DNA of 53,528 nt from Oscillospiraceae bacterium (GTDB taxonomy: Bacteria > Bacillota > Clostridia > Oscillospirales > Ruminococcaceae), in the NCBI GenBank assembly GCA_029006135.1, contig JAQXGE010000051.1, positions 1-53,528 on the forward strand. Reading direction: 5' to 3'. Made by a program: the position numbers and the translations under genes. The notes under the pieces were generated by a model. It searched no databases. It was not told the origin of the DNA and saw only the letters and a list, made by a program, of their open reading frames with translations. Below are positions 1 to 7,625 of the stretch, piece after piece. The stretch's first letter is position 1, and each line of letters opens with the position of its first letter.

Positions 1-1065
1 GACGGCAAGTCCAACACCGAGATGCTGCCCTACGCCTGCGCGGCGGTGGCATTCAGCGGCCTGCTGTACCTGCTGGTCAGCCTGCTGATCTCCACCTTCG
101 GCATCCGCCGCATCATGAAGTTCTTCCCCCCGGTGGTCACCGGTCCCATCATCATCGCCATCGGCCTGATTCTGGCTCCCTCCGCCATTGCCAACTGCGC
201 CACCAACTGGCTGCTGGCCATCGTGGCGCTGGCCACCGTGGTGGTGTGCAACATCTGGGGCAAGGGCATGGTCAAGATCCTGCCCATCCTGCTGGGCGTG
301 CTGGTTTCCTACGCGGTGGCGCTGGTCACCGGTGCGGTGGACTTCGCTGCCATCGGCGGCGCCGCCTGGTTCGGTCTGCCCCTGCACAAGGAGGCCATGG
401 GCCTGTTCGCCATTGACGGCAGCCCCGCCTTCATCAGCGCGCTGTTCACCATTCTGCCCATCGCGCTGGCGACCATGATGGAGCATATCGGTGATATCGC
501 CGCCATCTCCGCCACCACCGGCAAGAACTATATCCGTGATCCGGGCCTGAACAAGACCCTGATGGGTGATGGCCTTGCCACCGCGCTGGCCGGCCTGCTG
601 GGCGGCCCCGCCAACACCACCTATGGCGAGAACACTGGCGTTCTGGCGCTGTCCAAGATCTACGATCCCCTGGTCATCCGCATCGCCGCCCTCTTTGCCT
701 GCATCCTGAGCTTCTGCCCCAAATTTGAGGCAATCATCAACACCATTCCCGCTGCCATCATCGGCGGCATCAGCTTCGTGCTGTACGGCATGATTTCCGC
801 CATCGGCGTGCGCAATGTTGTTGAGAATCAGGTTGACTTCACCAACACCCGCAACCTCATCATTGCGGCGGTGATTCTCGTCTCCGCTCTGGGCTTCAAC
901 TCTGTGGGCGGCATCACCTTCGCCATCGGCGGCGTTTCCATCACGCTGTCCGGTCTGGCCATCGCTGCCATTGCCGGCATTGTTCTCAACGCTATCCTGC
1001 CCGGCAACGACTATGAATTCGACTCCAACGAGAGCAACGGCGAGGGCGCAAGCCTGCGCGTCTGA
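1..1065 (+). CDS. uraA: Uracil/xanthine permease, NCS2 family (5' truncated by window edge)
   Basis: Nucleobase:cation symporter of the NCS2 family, an inner-membrane importer of uracil or a related base. The reading frame is open from base 1, so the start lies outside the window; 354 residues are visible, against about 430-450 for full-length UraA. The visible part is a run of hydrophobic segments. The family motif TTYGENTGVLALSK, around residues 206-219 of the visible part, lies in the conserved substrate/proton region of UraA, and it is preceded by a conserved acidic segment (MMEHIGDIAAIS). Codon use is strongly biased to C-ending codons, like pckA in this window, which suggests good expression. 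The next gene starts 15 bases downstream behind its own AGGAGG site. Uracil specificity is inferred from family resemblance; xanthine cannot be excluded. Confidence 0.9.
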   Translation, partial: DGKSNTEMLPYACAAVAFSGLLYLLVSLLISTFGIRRIMKFFPPVVTGPIIIAIGLILAPSAIANCATNWLLAIVALATVVVCNIWGKGMVKILPILLGVLVSYAVALVTGAVDFAAIGGAAWFGLPLHKEAMGLFAIDGSPAFISALFTILPIALATMMEHIGDIAAISATTGKNYIRDPGLNKTLMGDGLATALAGLLGGPANTTYGENTGVLALSKIYDPLVIRIAALFACILSFCPKFEAIINTIPAAIIGGISFVLYGMISAIGVRNVVENQVDFTNTRNLIIAAVILVSALGFNSVGGITFAIGGVSITLSGLAIAAIAGIVLNAILPGNDYEFDSNESNGEGASLRV

Positions 1066-1079
1066 TAGGAGGCTCCCTC

Positions 1080-1439
1080 ATGCCGGTCACCCTGAAAGCA
1101 GCGGATTTTCTCTCGCTGCGTATGCAGTACAAAAATACGCAGGAAAGCGATGAAATTCCCGCCGTCATCGAACACAATTTCAAAGATGGGCGGATGGTGG
1201 ATCACTACTATGTGGTTCCCGCCCCGAGTCTGCTCGAGGATGAAGCCGTGCAGTCGCTCGGAAAGATTGAGAATATTCTCTTTCTGCAGCAGCCGGACGG
1301 CGCACCGTGGCAGGTCCTTCTCCATGAACCTGCGATGATCCGGGAAGTTGTGTTTGAGATGGAGGAGGCGGAATTCCGCGCTCTGCTCGCACAGAATCAT
1401 GTAATCCTGCCCGGAGAACCCGGTTTCGTCATGCCGTGA
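1080..1439 (+). CDS. Conserved-looking hypothetical protein, 119 aa
   Basis: I do not recognise this family. The gene starts at an ATG 15 bases after the permease stop with a good AGGAGG ribosome binding site, so it is probably co-transcribed with the permease. The product is acidic and soluble-looking, has no signal peptide or membrane segment, and has an even mix of charged and aliphatic residues as expected of a folded alpha/beta domain (for example DHYYVVPAPSLLEDEAVQSL near the middle). No cysteine cluster or nucleotide-binding motif is visible. The opposite strand is also open here but lacks a ribosome binding site, so the plus-strand reading is preferred. No function is proposed. Confidence 0.65.
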   Translation: MPVTLKAADFLSLRMQYKNTQESDEIPAVIEHNFKDGRMVDHYYVVPAPSLLEDEAVQSLGKIENILFLQQPDGAPWQVLLHEPAMIREVVFEMEEAEFRALLAQNHVILPGEPGFVMP

Positions 1440-1516
1440 CAAGCCTGTGCATAGAGTTCACGACAAATATTTCTGTGTTTTCGGCGGAAATTTTAGGTAA
1501 TTTTATTTCTTTGCCC

Positions 1517-1545
1517 TTGCGAAATCAGGAAAAACCGTATATAAT
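1517..1545 (+). promoter_or_regulatory. Sigma-A-type promoter for ireB
   Basis: A -35 box TTGCGA (1517-1522) and a perfect -10 box TATAAT (1540-1545) are separated by 17 bases. They lie 65 bases ahead of the ireB start codon, in an otherwise gene-free stretch. Confidence 0.75.
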
Positions 1546-1610
1546 GGATTACAAATCATAGTGTCCTGTCTGCACTGGACAGGGTAAACCGTAAGAAGGG
1601 GGTTTCTGCC

Positions 1611-1865
1611 ATGGCGATTTCTGAACCGACTGCTGTTTTTTCTATCCACGATGACAAGGATCAGGAGATTAAGCAGGTCGTACAGCTTGTGTACAGTGCA
1701 CTGGAAGAAAAGGGCTATAACCCCGTCAACCAGCTCGTTGGGTATATTCTCTCAGAGGATCCCACCTACATTACTACCTACAAGAATGCCCGCGCGATGA
1801 TTCGCCGCATTGACCGCGATGATCTGCTGCAGGCTCTTGTGCGGGATTATGTGCGCAACGCTTAA
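1611..1865 (+). CDS. ireB: IreB family regulatory phosphoprotein (UPF0297)
   Basis: IreB is a small cytoplasmic protein that in Enterococcus is a substrate of the Ser/Thr kinase IreK and modulates cell-envelope stress and cephalosporin resistance. The 84-residue product has the family's length and its conserved core: an N-terminal segment with candidate phospho-acceptor Thr/Ser residues before HDDKDQEIKQVV, then EEKGYNPVNQLVGYILSEDP and the C-terminal YKNARAMIRRIDRDDLL. It has its own promoter and a strong terminator, so it is a single-gene unit. In many Firmicutes ireB is followed by ruvX and a DUF1292 gene; neither is present here. The identification is by sequence resemblance; the regulatory role is from the family. 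Confidence 0.92.
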   Translation: MAISEPTAVFSIHDDKDQEIKQVVQLVYSALEEKGYNPVNQLVGYILSEDPTYITTYKNARAMIRRIDRDDLLQALVRDYVRNA

Positions 1866-1880
1866 CAGATGAATATCTGA

Positions 1881-1920
1881 AAACCGCCCCGGATTTTTGT
1901 ATTCCGGGGCGGTTTTGTTT
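1881..1920 (+). terminator. Rho-independent terminator after ireB
   Basis: A perfect 13-bp stem (1881-1893 with 1903-1915) carries a 9-base loop and is followed by a T-rich run, TTTTGTTT. It lies 15 bases after the ireB stop. Confidence 0.9.
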
Positions 1921-1967
1921 GTCAGATGATTTTTTACACCGCTAGACAACGTCGGCTGTGTGAAGAA

Positions 1968-1996
1968 TTGCAATTTTCTGTCAAACATGATAGAAT
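1968..1996 (+). promoter_or_regulatory. Promoter for the surface-glycan operon
   Basis: TTGCAA (1968-1973) and TAGAAT (1991-1996) are spaced by 17 bases. A second TATAAT at 2004-2009 could serve as an alternative -10. The leader to the first gene is about 130 bases and holds a small hairpin (2080-2093, five-base stem) followed by T-rich sequence just before the ribosome binding site. That could be a weak attenuator, but I am not sure of it. Confidence 0.6.
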
Positions 1997-2136
1997 GGGT
2001 TTATATAATGTTTGGTGATGCCGCAGGCCTGCAGAACCTGAAAAATTTGCTTCGCATTGGGCTGACATCCTCAAAATACAGCGGAAAACCGCTCTGATTT
2101 CAATTTTTATTTTTTGTACAACAGAAAGGGACCTCT

Positions 2137-3015
2137 ATGGCAGAACAACGCAGCAGCCAGACCCCCGCCGCGCAGGAATGGACAACCGTTATCCGTCCCC
2201 GCACCGGATGGTTTGACATCGACCTCAAGGAGCTTTGGCGCTACCGCGACCTGATCGTGATGTTTGTCAAGCGAAATTTCACCGTCACTTACAAACAGAC
2301 AATCTTAGGACCTCTGTGGATTATCCTCAATCCCCTCATCACGACCGTACTGTTCAACGTGGTGTTCGGCGGCATCGCGGGGCTTTCCACCGATGGCACT
2401 CCCTCCTTCCTGTTTTATATGGCGGGCAACACGGTCTGGACCTTCTTTGCCTCCTGCATCAACAATACTGCCAACACTTTTGTGGCCAACAGCCAAGTGT
2501 TTGGCAAGGTGTATTTTCCCCGCCTGACAACCCCTATCAGCCAGGTGCTGACGAGCCTGATCAATTTTCTCATCCAGTTTGTGATGTTCGCCATCTTCTG
2601 GATTTATTTTGCCGTGACCGGGGCAAACATTCACCTGACCGCCTGGATGTGGGCGGTGCCGCTGGTCATTCTGGAGGTCATACTGCTGGGTCTGGGCGTG
2701 GGCATTATCGTCTCGGCACTGACCACCAAGTACCGCGACCTTGCCATCGCGGTGAGTTTCGGCGTACAGCTCTGGATGTATATCTCCCCGGTGGTTTATC
2801 CCCTGTCGAGCCTGGACGCTTCTCCCCGGCTCAAGGCTCTTATGCGTCTCAATCCCATGACGGCTCCCATTGAGGTGTTCCGCATGGCAACGCTCGGCAC
2901 AGGCACTGTGGAAGTAGGCAACCTGATTTACAGCATGGTCTTTACGCTGGCCGCGCTGGTATTGGGTGTCGTGCTGTTCAGCCGAATTGAAAAGACCTTT
3001 ATGGATACCGTGTAA
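2137..3015 (+). CDS. ABC-2 type polysaccharide export permease (Wzm/TagG-like)
   Basis: Membrane subunit of an ABC exporter that flips a lipid-linked glycan across the cytoplasmic membrane. The 292-residue product has the family layout: a soluble N-terminus, the amphipathic stretch LWRYRDLIVMFVKRNFTVTYKQT that begins the ABC2_membrane domain, and about six hydrophobic segments, with ILGPLWIILNP and the conserved YRDLAIAVSFGVQLWMYISPVVYPLS in the C-terminal half, as in TagG/Wzm/RfbD proteins. Start ATG is preceded by AGAAAGGGA. The ATPase gene begins 15 bases downstream, so the two subunits are translated together. The exported substrate is not known; the rest of the operon points to a glycan capped or modified with a CMP-activated sugar. 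Confidence 0.9.
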   Translation: MAEQRSSQTPAAQEWTTVIRPRTGWFDIDLKELWRYRDLIVMFVKRNFTVTYKQTILGPLWIILNPLITTVLFNVVFGGIAGLSTDGTPSFLFYMAGNTVWTFFASCINNTANTFVANSQVFGKVYFPRLTTPISQVLTSLINFLIQFVMFAIFWIYFAVTGANIHLTAWMWAVPLVILEVILLGLGVGIIVSALTTKYRDLAIAVSFGVQLWMYISPVVYPLSSLDASPRLKALMRLNPMTAPIEVFRMATLGTGTVEVGNLIYSMVFTLAALVLGVVLFSRIEKTFMDTV

Positions 3016-3030
3016 GGGAGGGTGCGTGCA

Positions 3031-4317
3031 ATGGAACAGAAAATGGACGAACGCGTACCCGTCATTGAAGTACGCGGACTGAAAAAGCAATACCGTCTGG
3101 GCCAGATTGGCGGCGGCACTCTCACCCACGACCTGCAAAGCTGGTGGGCGCGGGTGCGCGGCAAGGAGGACCCGAACACCATCATTGGAACCGATGCGCG
3201 GCTCTTTGGCAAGACCTTTATGGCGCTCAACGGCGTGGACCTGACGGTGTACAAGGGCGAAGCCTTAGGCATTATCGGGCGCAACGGTGCAGGCAAATCC
3301 ACCCTGCTCAAGATTCTTTCCCGCATTACTGCCCCCACGGAAGGCGAGATTCGCCTCAAAGGCCGGGTTGCCTCGATGCTCGAAGTTGGCACCGGGTTCA
3401 ACAACGAAATGACCGGACGGGAAAATATCTATATGAACGGGGCCATCCTTGGCATGACCAAGGCAGAAGTAGACTCCAAAATTGATCAGATTATCGAGTT
3501 TTCGGAATGCGGTGACTTTATTGATACTCCCGTCAAGCGGTATTCCAGCGGTATGTTCGTCAAGCTGGCTTTTGCGGTGGCGGCTCATCTGGACAGTGAG
3601 ATTATGGTCATGGACGAGGTCCTGGCCGTGGGCGATATGAAGTTCCAGCAGAAATGTCTGGGCAAGATGAGCGATGTGGCTGGTCAGGAAGGCCGCACCG
3701 TCCTGTACGTCAGCCATAACATGAGCACCATCCGTCAGCTCTGCACCCGCTGTGTTGTGCTTGACAAGGGCCGCGTTATCTTTGACGGCGATGTGGAGCA
3801 GGCCATTGCGGTCTATATGGAAACCACCGACGTGAACGTGGTCCATTACGATTTGGCAGATGTTTCCCGCATGACTTCCAGCGCAGGCAAGCGGCTTCGG
3901 CTTGAAACACTGGACTTTGTGGGCAAGGAATCCAGCGTCTTTGCTGACACCGAGAAAATGCGGGTCCGCATCACCTGGCGGGTGTCTGAGCCGTTTGCGG
4001 GCATCCACCTCAAACTGAACCTGCATTTTCGCGACTCGACACCGGTCGGCATCACCCACCCGGTCAATCTGGGCGCGGCCGAGCCGGGAAAACTCTACAC
4101 AACCGAATTTGAGTTTGACCCCTCTCTGCTCGGTGAGGGACAGTATTTCTTCTATCTGGATGTTTTTGACGGCGCACTGGCGCAGGCCGTTTGTTTGGAT
4201 AAGCCTGTGACCGAGTTTGCATTTGAAGTGACCAATGGTGACCTGACCATGCCGGAATGGGCCGCCGGGTGGGGACGCATCCACTTCCCGCCGGTCAAAG
4301 TGCTGGAGAACGGGTAA
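3031..4317 (+). CDS. ABC polysaccharide export ATPase with C-terminal Wzt-like domain
   Basis: Cytoplasmic ATPase partner of the preceding permease. Residues about 1-250 are the nucleotide-binding domain: Walker A GRNGAGKST (83-91), a signature in which YSSGM (171-175) stands in for LSGGQ as is usual in Wzt/TagH proteins, Walker B IMVMDE (191-196) and the switch His in YVSHN. Residues about 265-428 are an extra beta-rich domain resembling the C-terminal domain of Wzt, which in O-antigen exporters recognises the modified end of the glycan chain. I chose ATG 3031 because AGGGAGG lies at the right distance; the in-frame GTG nine bases earlier would sit directly on that site. The C-terminal domain implies that chain-end modification is read before export, which fits the sugar-activation genes downstream. 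Confidence 0.88.
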   Translation: MEQKMDERVPVIEVRGLKKQYRLGQIGGGTLTHDLQSWWARVRGKEDPNTIIGTDARLFGKTFMALNGVDLTVYKGEALGIIGRNGAGKSTLLKILSRITAPTEGEIRLKGRVASMLEVGTGFNNEMTGRENIYMNGAILGMTKAEVDSKIDQIIEFSECGDFIDTPVKRYSSGMFVKLAFAVAAHLDSEIMVMDEVLAVGDMKFQQKCLGKMSDVAGQEGRTVLYVSHNMSTIRQLCTRCVVLDKGRVIFDGDVEQAIAVYMETTDVNVVHYDLADVSRMTSSAGKRLRLETLDFVGKESSVFADTEKMRVRITWRVSEPFAGIHLKLNLHFRDSTPVGITHPVNLGAAEPGKLYTTEFEFDPSLLGEGQYFFYLDVFDGALAQAVCLDKPVTEFAFEVTNGDLTMPEWAAGWGRIHFPPVKVLENG

Positions 4318-4318
4318 A

Positions 4319-5269
4319 ATGGGCAATATTTATCTGTGTCATACTCCCTACCATGTCCTGATTGCGCTGATTCGGGCAATGCGCAGCCGTCCCATGCCCT
4401 CCCGGCTGGTGCTGAGTGAGAGTGTTCCCGAGGCCTTGTCGCTGCGTGAGCGCCTGCTCGCCGCCTGCCCGGGACTGTGGGAGGACATCACCATTGTCAA
4501 CGAGGAACTTCTGGACGCCCAGAATTCCGAAAGCGCCTTTTACCGCCTGCGTCACCCCGGGCGCAGGCCTTATTTCAGTCTGCCCAAAGAAGGGCGGGTG
4601 TATATCAGCAATGACTGGAGCGCATTGGGGCGGTATTTGCAGCGCGAGCGCCGGGTATACACGCTGTGTGAGGACACCTGCGGCGGCACACTGGACCCTG
4701 ACCAGCATCTGCTCGAAAAACAGCGCGCCGGTGCAAAGGGGCGGTATCTCTATTGGGGTGACAGCCCCTGCTGCCGCACGGTGGAAAGTGAGGATGCCGC
4801 ACAGTGCACTTTGTTTTCTCCGGACAAGGTGGCACAGTTTTCAGCCAAAAAGCTGCTGGCCGAATTGAGCGAGGAAGAAAAGAGTGCTGTGCGCGCCGTA
4901 TTCCTCACTGCACCGCTGCCTGAAAATACTGCCGGAGCCACGCTGCTTCTGCCGCGCAGCTTTGTGCAGGACGGCTTGATGGACCAGGCGGAGCAGGATG
5001 CCATTTTTCGCGCTGTGGCGGAAAAATATACCGCGGGTCCTCTTTTTATCAAGACGCATCCGCGGGATGATACCGATTACGCAGCACTGTTCCCCGGAGC
5101 GGTCATTCTGCCGCGCACTATGCCGAGTGAGGTGCTCAACTTTTGTCTGCCCTTCCGGTTCCGCCGGGCGGTAACCGTACAATCCTGGGTCCTGCGGGGC
5201 TTTACAGCCGCAGAAGAAACCGTCTTTCTTACCCTCGAACAAGCAAAGGAACTGGTGAATCAGAAATGA
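4319..5269 (+). CDS. Glycosyltransferase-52-like protein (sialyltransferase/ulosonate-transferase fold)
   Basis: Probable CMP-sugar-dependent glycosyltransferase. Length (316 aa) and motif order resemble GT52 lipooligosaccharide sialyltransferases and their polysialyltransferase relatives. The N-terminus has the CHTPYHVLIALI strand-loop, a mid-protein TLCEDTCGG (115-123) resembles the EDG motif, KTHPRD (245-250) matches the conserved basic HPR/KPHPRD motif that binds CMP-sugar, and MPSEVL (268-273) fits the late Ser/Glu region. It starts one base after the Wzt stop and its own stop overlaps the next start as ATGA, so it is tightly coupled to the CMP-sugar synthetase. No membrane segment is evident, so it would act on the cytoplasmic face. 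Donor and acceptor are inferred only from motifs and neighbours. Confidence 0.65.
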   Translation: MGNIYLCHTPYHVLIALIRAMRSRPMPSRLVLSESVPEALSLRERLLAACPGLWEDITIVNEELLDAQNSESAFYRLRHPGRRPYFSLPKEGRVYISNDWSALGRYLQRERRVYTLCEDTCGGTLDPDQHLLEKQRAGAKGRYLYWGDSPCCRTVESEDAAQCTLFSPDKVAQFSAKKLLAELSEEEKSAVRAVFLTAPLPENTAGATLLLPRSFVQDGLMDQAEQDAIFRAVAEKYTAGPLFIKTHPRDDTDYAALFPGAVILPRTMPSEVLNFCLPFRFRRAVTVQSWVLRGFTAAEETVFLTLEQAKELVNQK

Positions 5270-5997
5270 AAATTCTTGGTGTGATTCCTGCCCGCTACGC
5301 AAGTTCCCGGATGCCGGGCAAGCCGATTGCGGATATTCTTGGCAAACCCATGATCTGGTGGGTCTACAGGGAAGCAAAAAAAAGCTCCCGTCTTTCCGAT
5401 GTGGTCATTGCCACCGATGACGACCGCATTGCGGATGTCTGCGAGAAGTACGGCATGGCCTATGTGATGACCAGCCCTGACCACGATACCCCCACCGGAC
5501 GCATCTGGGAAGTTACCACCAAAATGGATGCTGACCTCTACCTTCAGGTCATGGGGGATGAACCGCTCATCAGCGCGGACGCCTTTGACCTGATTTTGCC
5601 TGAGACGCTGCCCGATGACCCTTACTATGTGGCGGTGTTGACCAACCGGATGGAGCATCCTGCCGACGTGATTGACTTTTCCAATCAAAAGGTCGTCACC
5701 AACGCGGCGCGGGAAATCCTGATGATCTCCCGTTCCCCCATCCCCTACCCCAAAGCCACGCTGGATTTTGAGTATGAAAAAGTGACCGGCATCCAGCTCT
5801 ATTCCAAACAGGCCCTGGCGTTTTACCATGACACGCCGAAATCCCTGCTGGAAAAGGCGGAGGAGAACGATATGATGCGCTTTGTGGAAAATGGCCACAA
5901 AGTTCACGCCATCCTCAGCCCTTACAAGACCGTCAGCGTGGATACGCCGAAGGATCTTGCGCTGGTGAGTGAAATTCTGCGCGAGCGCGGTGAATAA
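5266..5997 (+). CDS. kdsB: CMP-ulosonate cytidylyltransferase, KdsB-like
   Basis: Transfers CMP from CTP to a 2-keto-3-deoxy sugar acid, giving the CMP-sugar used by a transferase. The 243-residue product has the KdsB layout: IPARYASSRMPGKPIADILGKPMI (residues 7-30, nucleotide-binding loop), IATDDDRI (48-55), and the metal-binding MGDEPLI (96-102). It departs from typical KdsB at two conserved points: HDTPTGRIWEV instead of the usual SGT(D/E)R region, and LQVMGDEP instead of NVQGDEP. The natural sugar may therefore not be Kdo. The start ATG overlaps the previous stop by four bases. Kdo is a Gram-negative hallmark, yet nothing else here suggests an outer membrane. The cytidylyltransferase fold is secure; the substrate is open. 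Confidence 0.8.
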   Translation: MKILGVIPARYASSRMPGKPIADILGKPMIWWVYREAKKSSRLSDVVIATDDDRIADVCEKYGMAYVMTSPDHDTPTGRIWEVTTKMDADLYLQVMGDEPLISADAFDLILPETLPDDPYYVAVLTNRMEHPADVIDFSNQKVVTNAAREILMISRSPIPYPKATLDFEYEKVTGIQLYSKQALAFYHDTPKSLLEKAEENDMMRFVENGHKVHAILSPYKTVSVDTPKDLALVSEILRERGE

Positions 5998-6036
5998 GAC
6001 CGTCCGCGCACCAAGATGAAAGGAACGCAAACGGCT

Positions 6037-7608
6037 ATGGCCAACGTAAAGCTATTGGACTGCACCCTGCGGGACGGCGGTTATGTCAATGACTGGCGGT
6101 GGGGATTCTCCACGGCGCGGGATATTATTGACACGCTGACCCGGGCGGGAACTGACATTGTAGAAGTCGGTTTTCTCCGCAACACCGAGAAATATTCTCC
6201 CGATGTGACGGTATGCAACACCATCGAGGAGCTGAATCGCCTGCTGCCCGCAAACACCGGACACACGATGTACAGCGGCATGGCTATGCGCTCCAACTAT
6301 GACATTGCCAAGCTCTCCCCCTATGACGGCACCGGCATTGAGATGATCCGCATCACCGCCCATGACTATGACATACGCGAGGGCATGGACTTTGCCCGTG
6401 AGGTCAAGGCCCGCGGGTACAAACTCTCGATCAACCCCATCAACATCATGGGATACTCTGACCGGGATCTTTTGTGGATTTTGGATGAAGTCAATGCCAT
6501 CATGCCTTACCAGTTTTCCATCGTGGACACCTTCGGCAGTATGCGGCGCCGGGATCTTCAGCGCATTGTCAATCTGGTTGACCACAACCTTGCGCCTGAG
6601 ATTCGGGTGGGGCTGCATCTGCATGAAAATATGTCGATGAGTTTCTGCCTGGCGCAGGAGTTTTTGGATATGCATCTCAACCGGGACACCACGGTGGATG
6701 CCAGTCTGATGGGCATGGGGCGGATTCCCGGCAACCTGCCCGTTGAACTTGTCGCGGATTATATGAACGAAAATTTGGGCACCCACTACGATATTGATGA
6801 ACTGATGGATGCCATTCAGGACCACATTGCTCCTCTCAAAGGCGAAACGGCCTGGGGATATACGCCCGCCTATTTCCTGAGCGCACGGTACAATCTGCAC
6901 CGTGATTACGCGGAGCATTATCTGAACAAAGGTGATTTGACCAACCGGGACATCAACCATATTCTTGCCGTTTTTGACCGCAGCAAGGCGACTGCCTATG
7001 ACCCTGCCTATGCGGACCGGCTTTACCGGGAGTATCAGAACCGCGCCATTGACGATGCAAAAGCGCTGGAAACCCTGCGCGGTGCCTTTGGCGGCAAAAC
7101 GGTTCTGGTTCTGGCCCCGGGCGCTTCTCTGGGCAGCGAAGCGGGGCAGAAAACCGTGCTGGAAGCCGGAGCGGACTGTGTGGTTTCGGCCAATTTCTGC
7201 CCATCGTTCTGCGTGCCGGACTATGCCTTCTTCACCAACAGCAAACGCTATGAAAAGATTGACCCGGCCGCTCTGCCCTGCCCTGTCATCCTGACTTCCA
7301 ACCTGCGTCCCACCCCGGACAATGCGCTGGCGGTGGGATACGACCGTCTGAGCGGTCCCAATGCGCAGGACAGCACCTTAGGGGGCAACAGCGTACTCAT
7401 GCTGCTGCGCCTGCTGCGTCTGTGCGGAGCCGCAAAAGTCCTGCTGGCCGGTGCGGACGGCTACCGTCCCGATGCGCCCGCCTACGCGGATGACCGCCTG
7501 CACCCCCACACCCAGCGGGGCGCGGCCTACAATGCCGCAATGGCCGGTGCAATCCGCGCGTGCGGGCTGGAAGTACAGTTCCTGACCGCCAGCGAATATG
7601 CGCAGTGA
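6037..7608 (+). CDS. DRE-TIM (HMGL-like) aldolase fused to a C-terminal Rossmann-like domain
   Basis: N-terminal residues about 4-310 form an HMGL/4-hydroxy-2-oxovalerate-type aldolase: CTLRDGGY (9-16) supplies the catalytic Arg and a metal-ligand Asp, HLHEN (194-198) the HxH metal ligands, and GMGRIPGN (226-233) the late glycine-rich loop. This family makes or breaks C-C bonds with pyruvate or acetyl-CoA as nucleophile. Residues about 352-523 form a second domain (VLVLAPGASLG, DYAFFTNSKRY, KVLLAGADGY) resembling DUF115/GT42-like Rossmann folds, making the protein much longer than a normal aldolase. I prefer ATG 6037, behind AAAGGAA, over ATG 6016, which has no ribosome binding site. Position between a CMP-sugar synthetase and a KdsC-like phosphatase suggests synthesis of a 2-keto-3-deoxy sugar acid from pyruvate and a sugar aldehyde; this is inference. 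Confidence 0.75.
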   Translation: MANVKLLDCTLRDGGYVNDWRWGFSTARDIIDTLTRAGTDIVEVGFLRNTEKYSPDVTVCNTIEELNRLLPANTGHTMYSGMAMRSNYDIAKLSPYDGTGIEMIRITAHDYDIREGMDFAREVKARGYKLSINPINIMGYSDRDLLWILDEVNAIMPYQFSIVDTFGSMRRRDLQRIVNLVDHNLAPEIRVGLHLHENMSMSFCLAQEFLDMHLNRDTTVDASLMGMGRIPGNLPVELVADYMNENLGTHYDIDELMDAIQDHIAPLKGETAWGYTPAYFLSARYNLHRDYAEHYLNKGDLTNRDINHILAVFDRSKATAYDPAYADRLYREYQNRAIDDAKALETLRGAFGGKTVLVLAPGASLGSEAGQKTVLEAGADCVVSANFCPSFCVPDYAFFTNSKRYEKIDPAALPCPVILTSNLRPTPDNALAVGYDRLSGPNAQDSTLGGNSVLMLLRLLRLCGAAKVLLAGADGYRPDAPAYADDRLHPHTQRGAAYNAAMAGAIRACGLEVQFLTASEYAQ

Positions 7609-7625
7609 GCGGAAAGGAAACTGGC

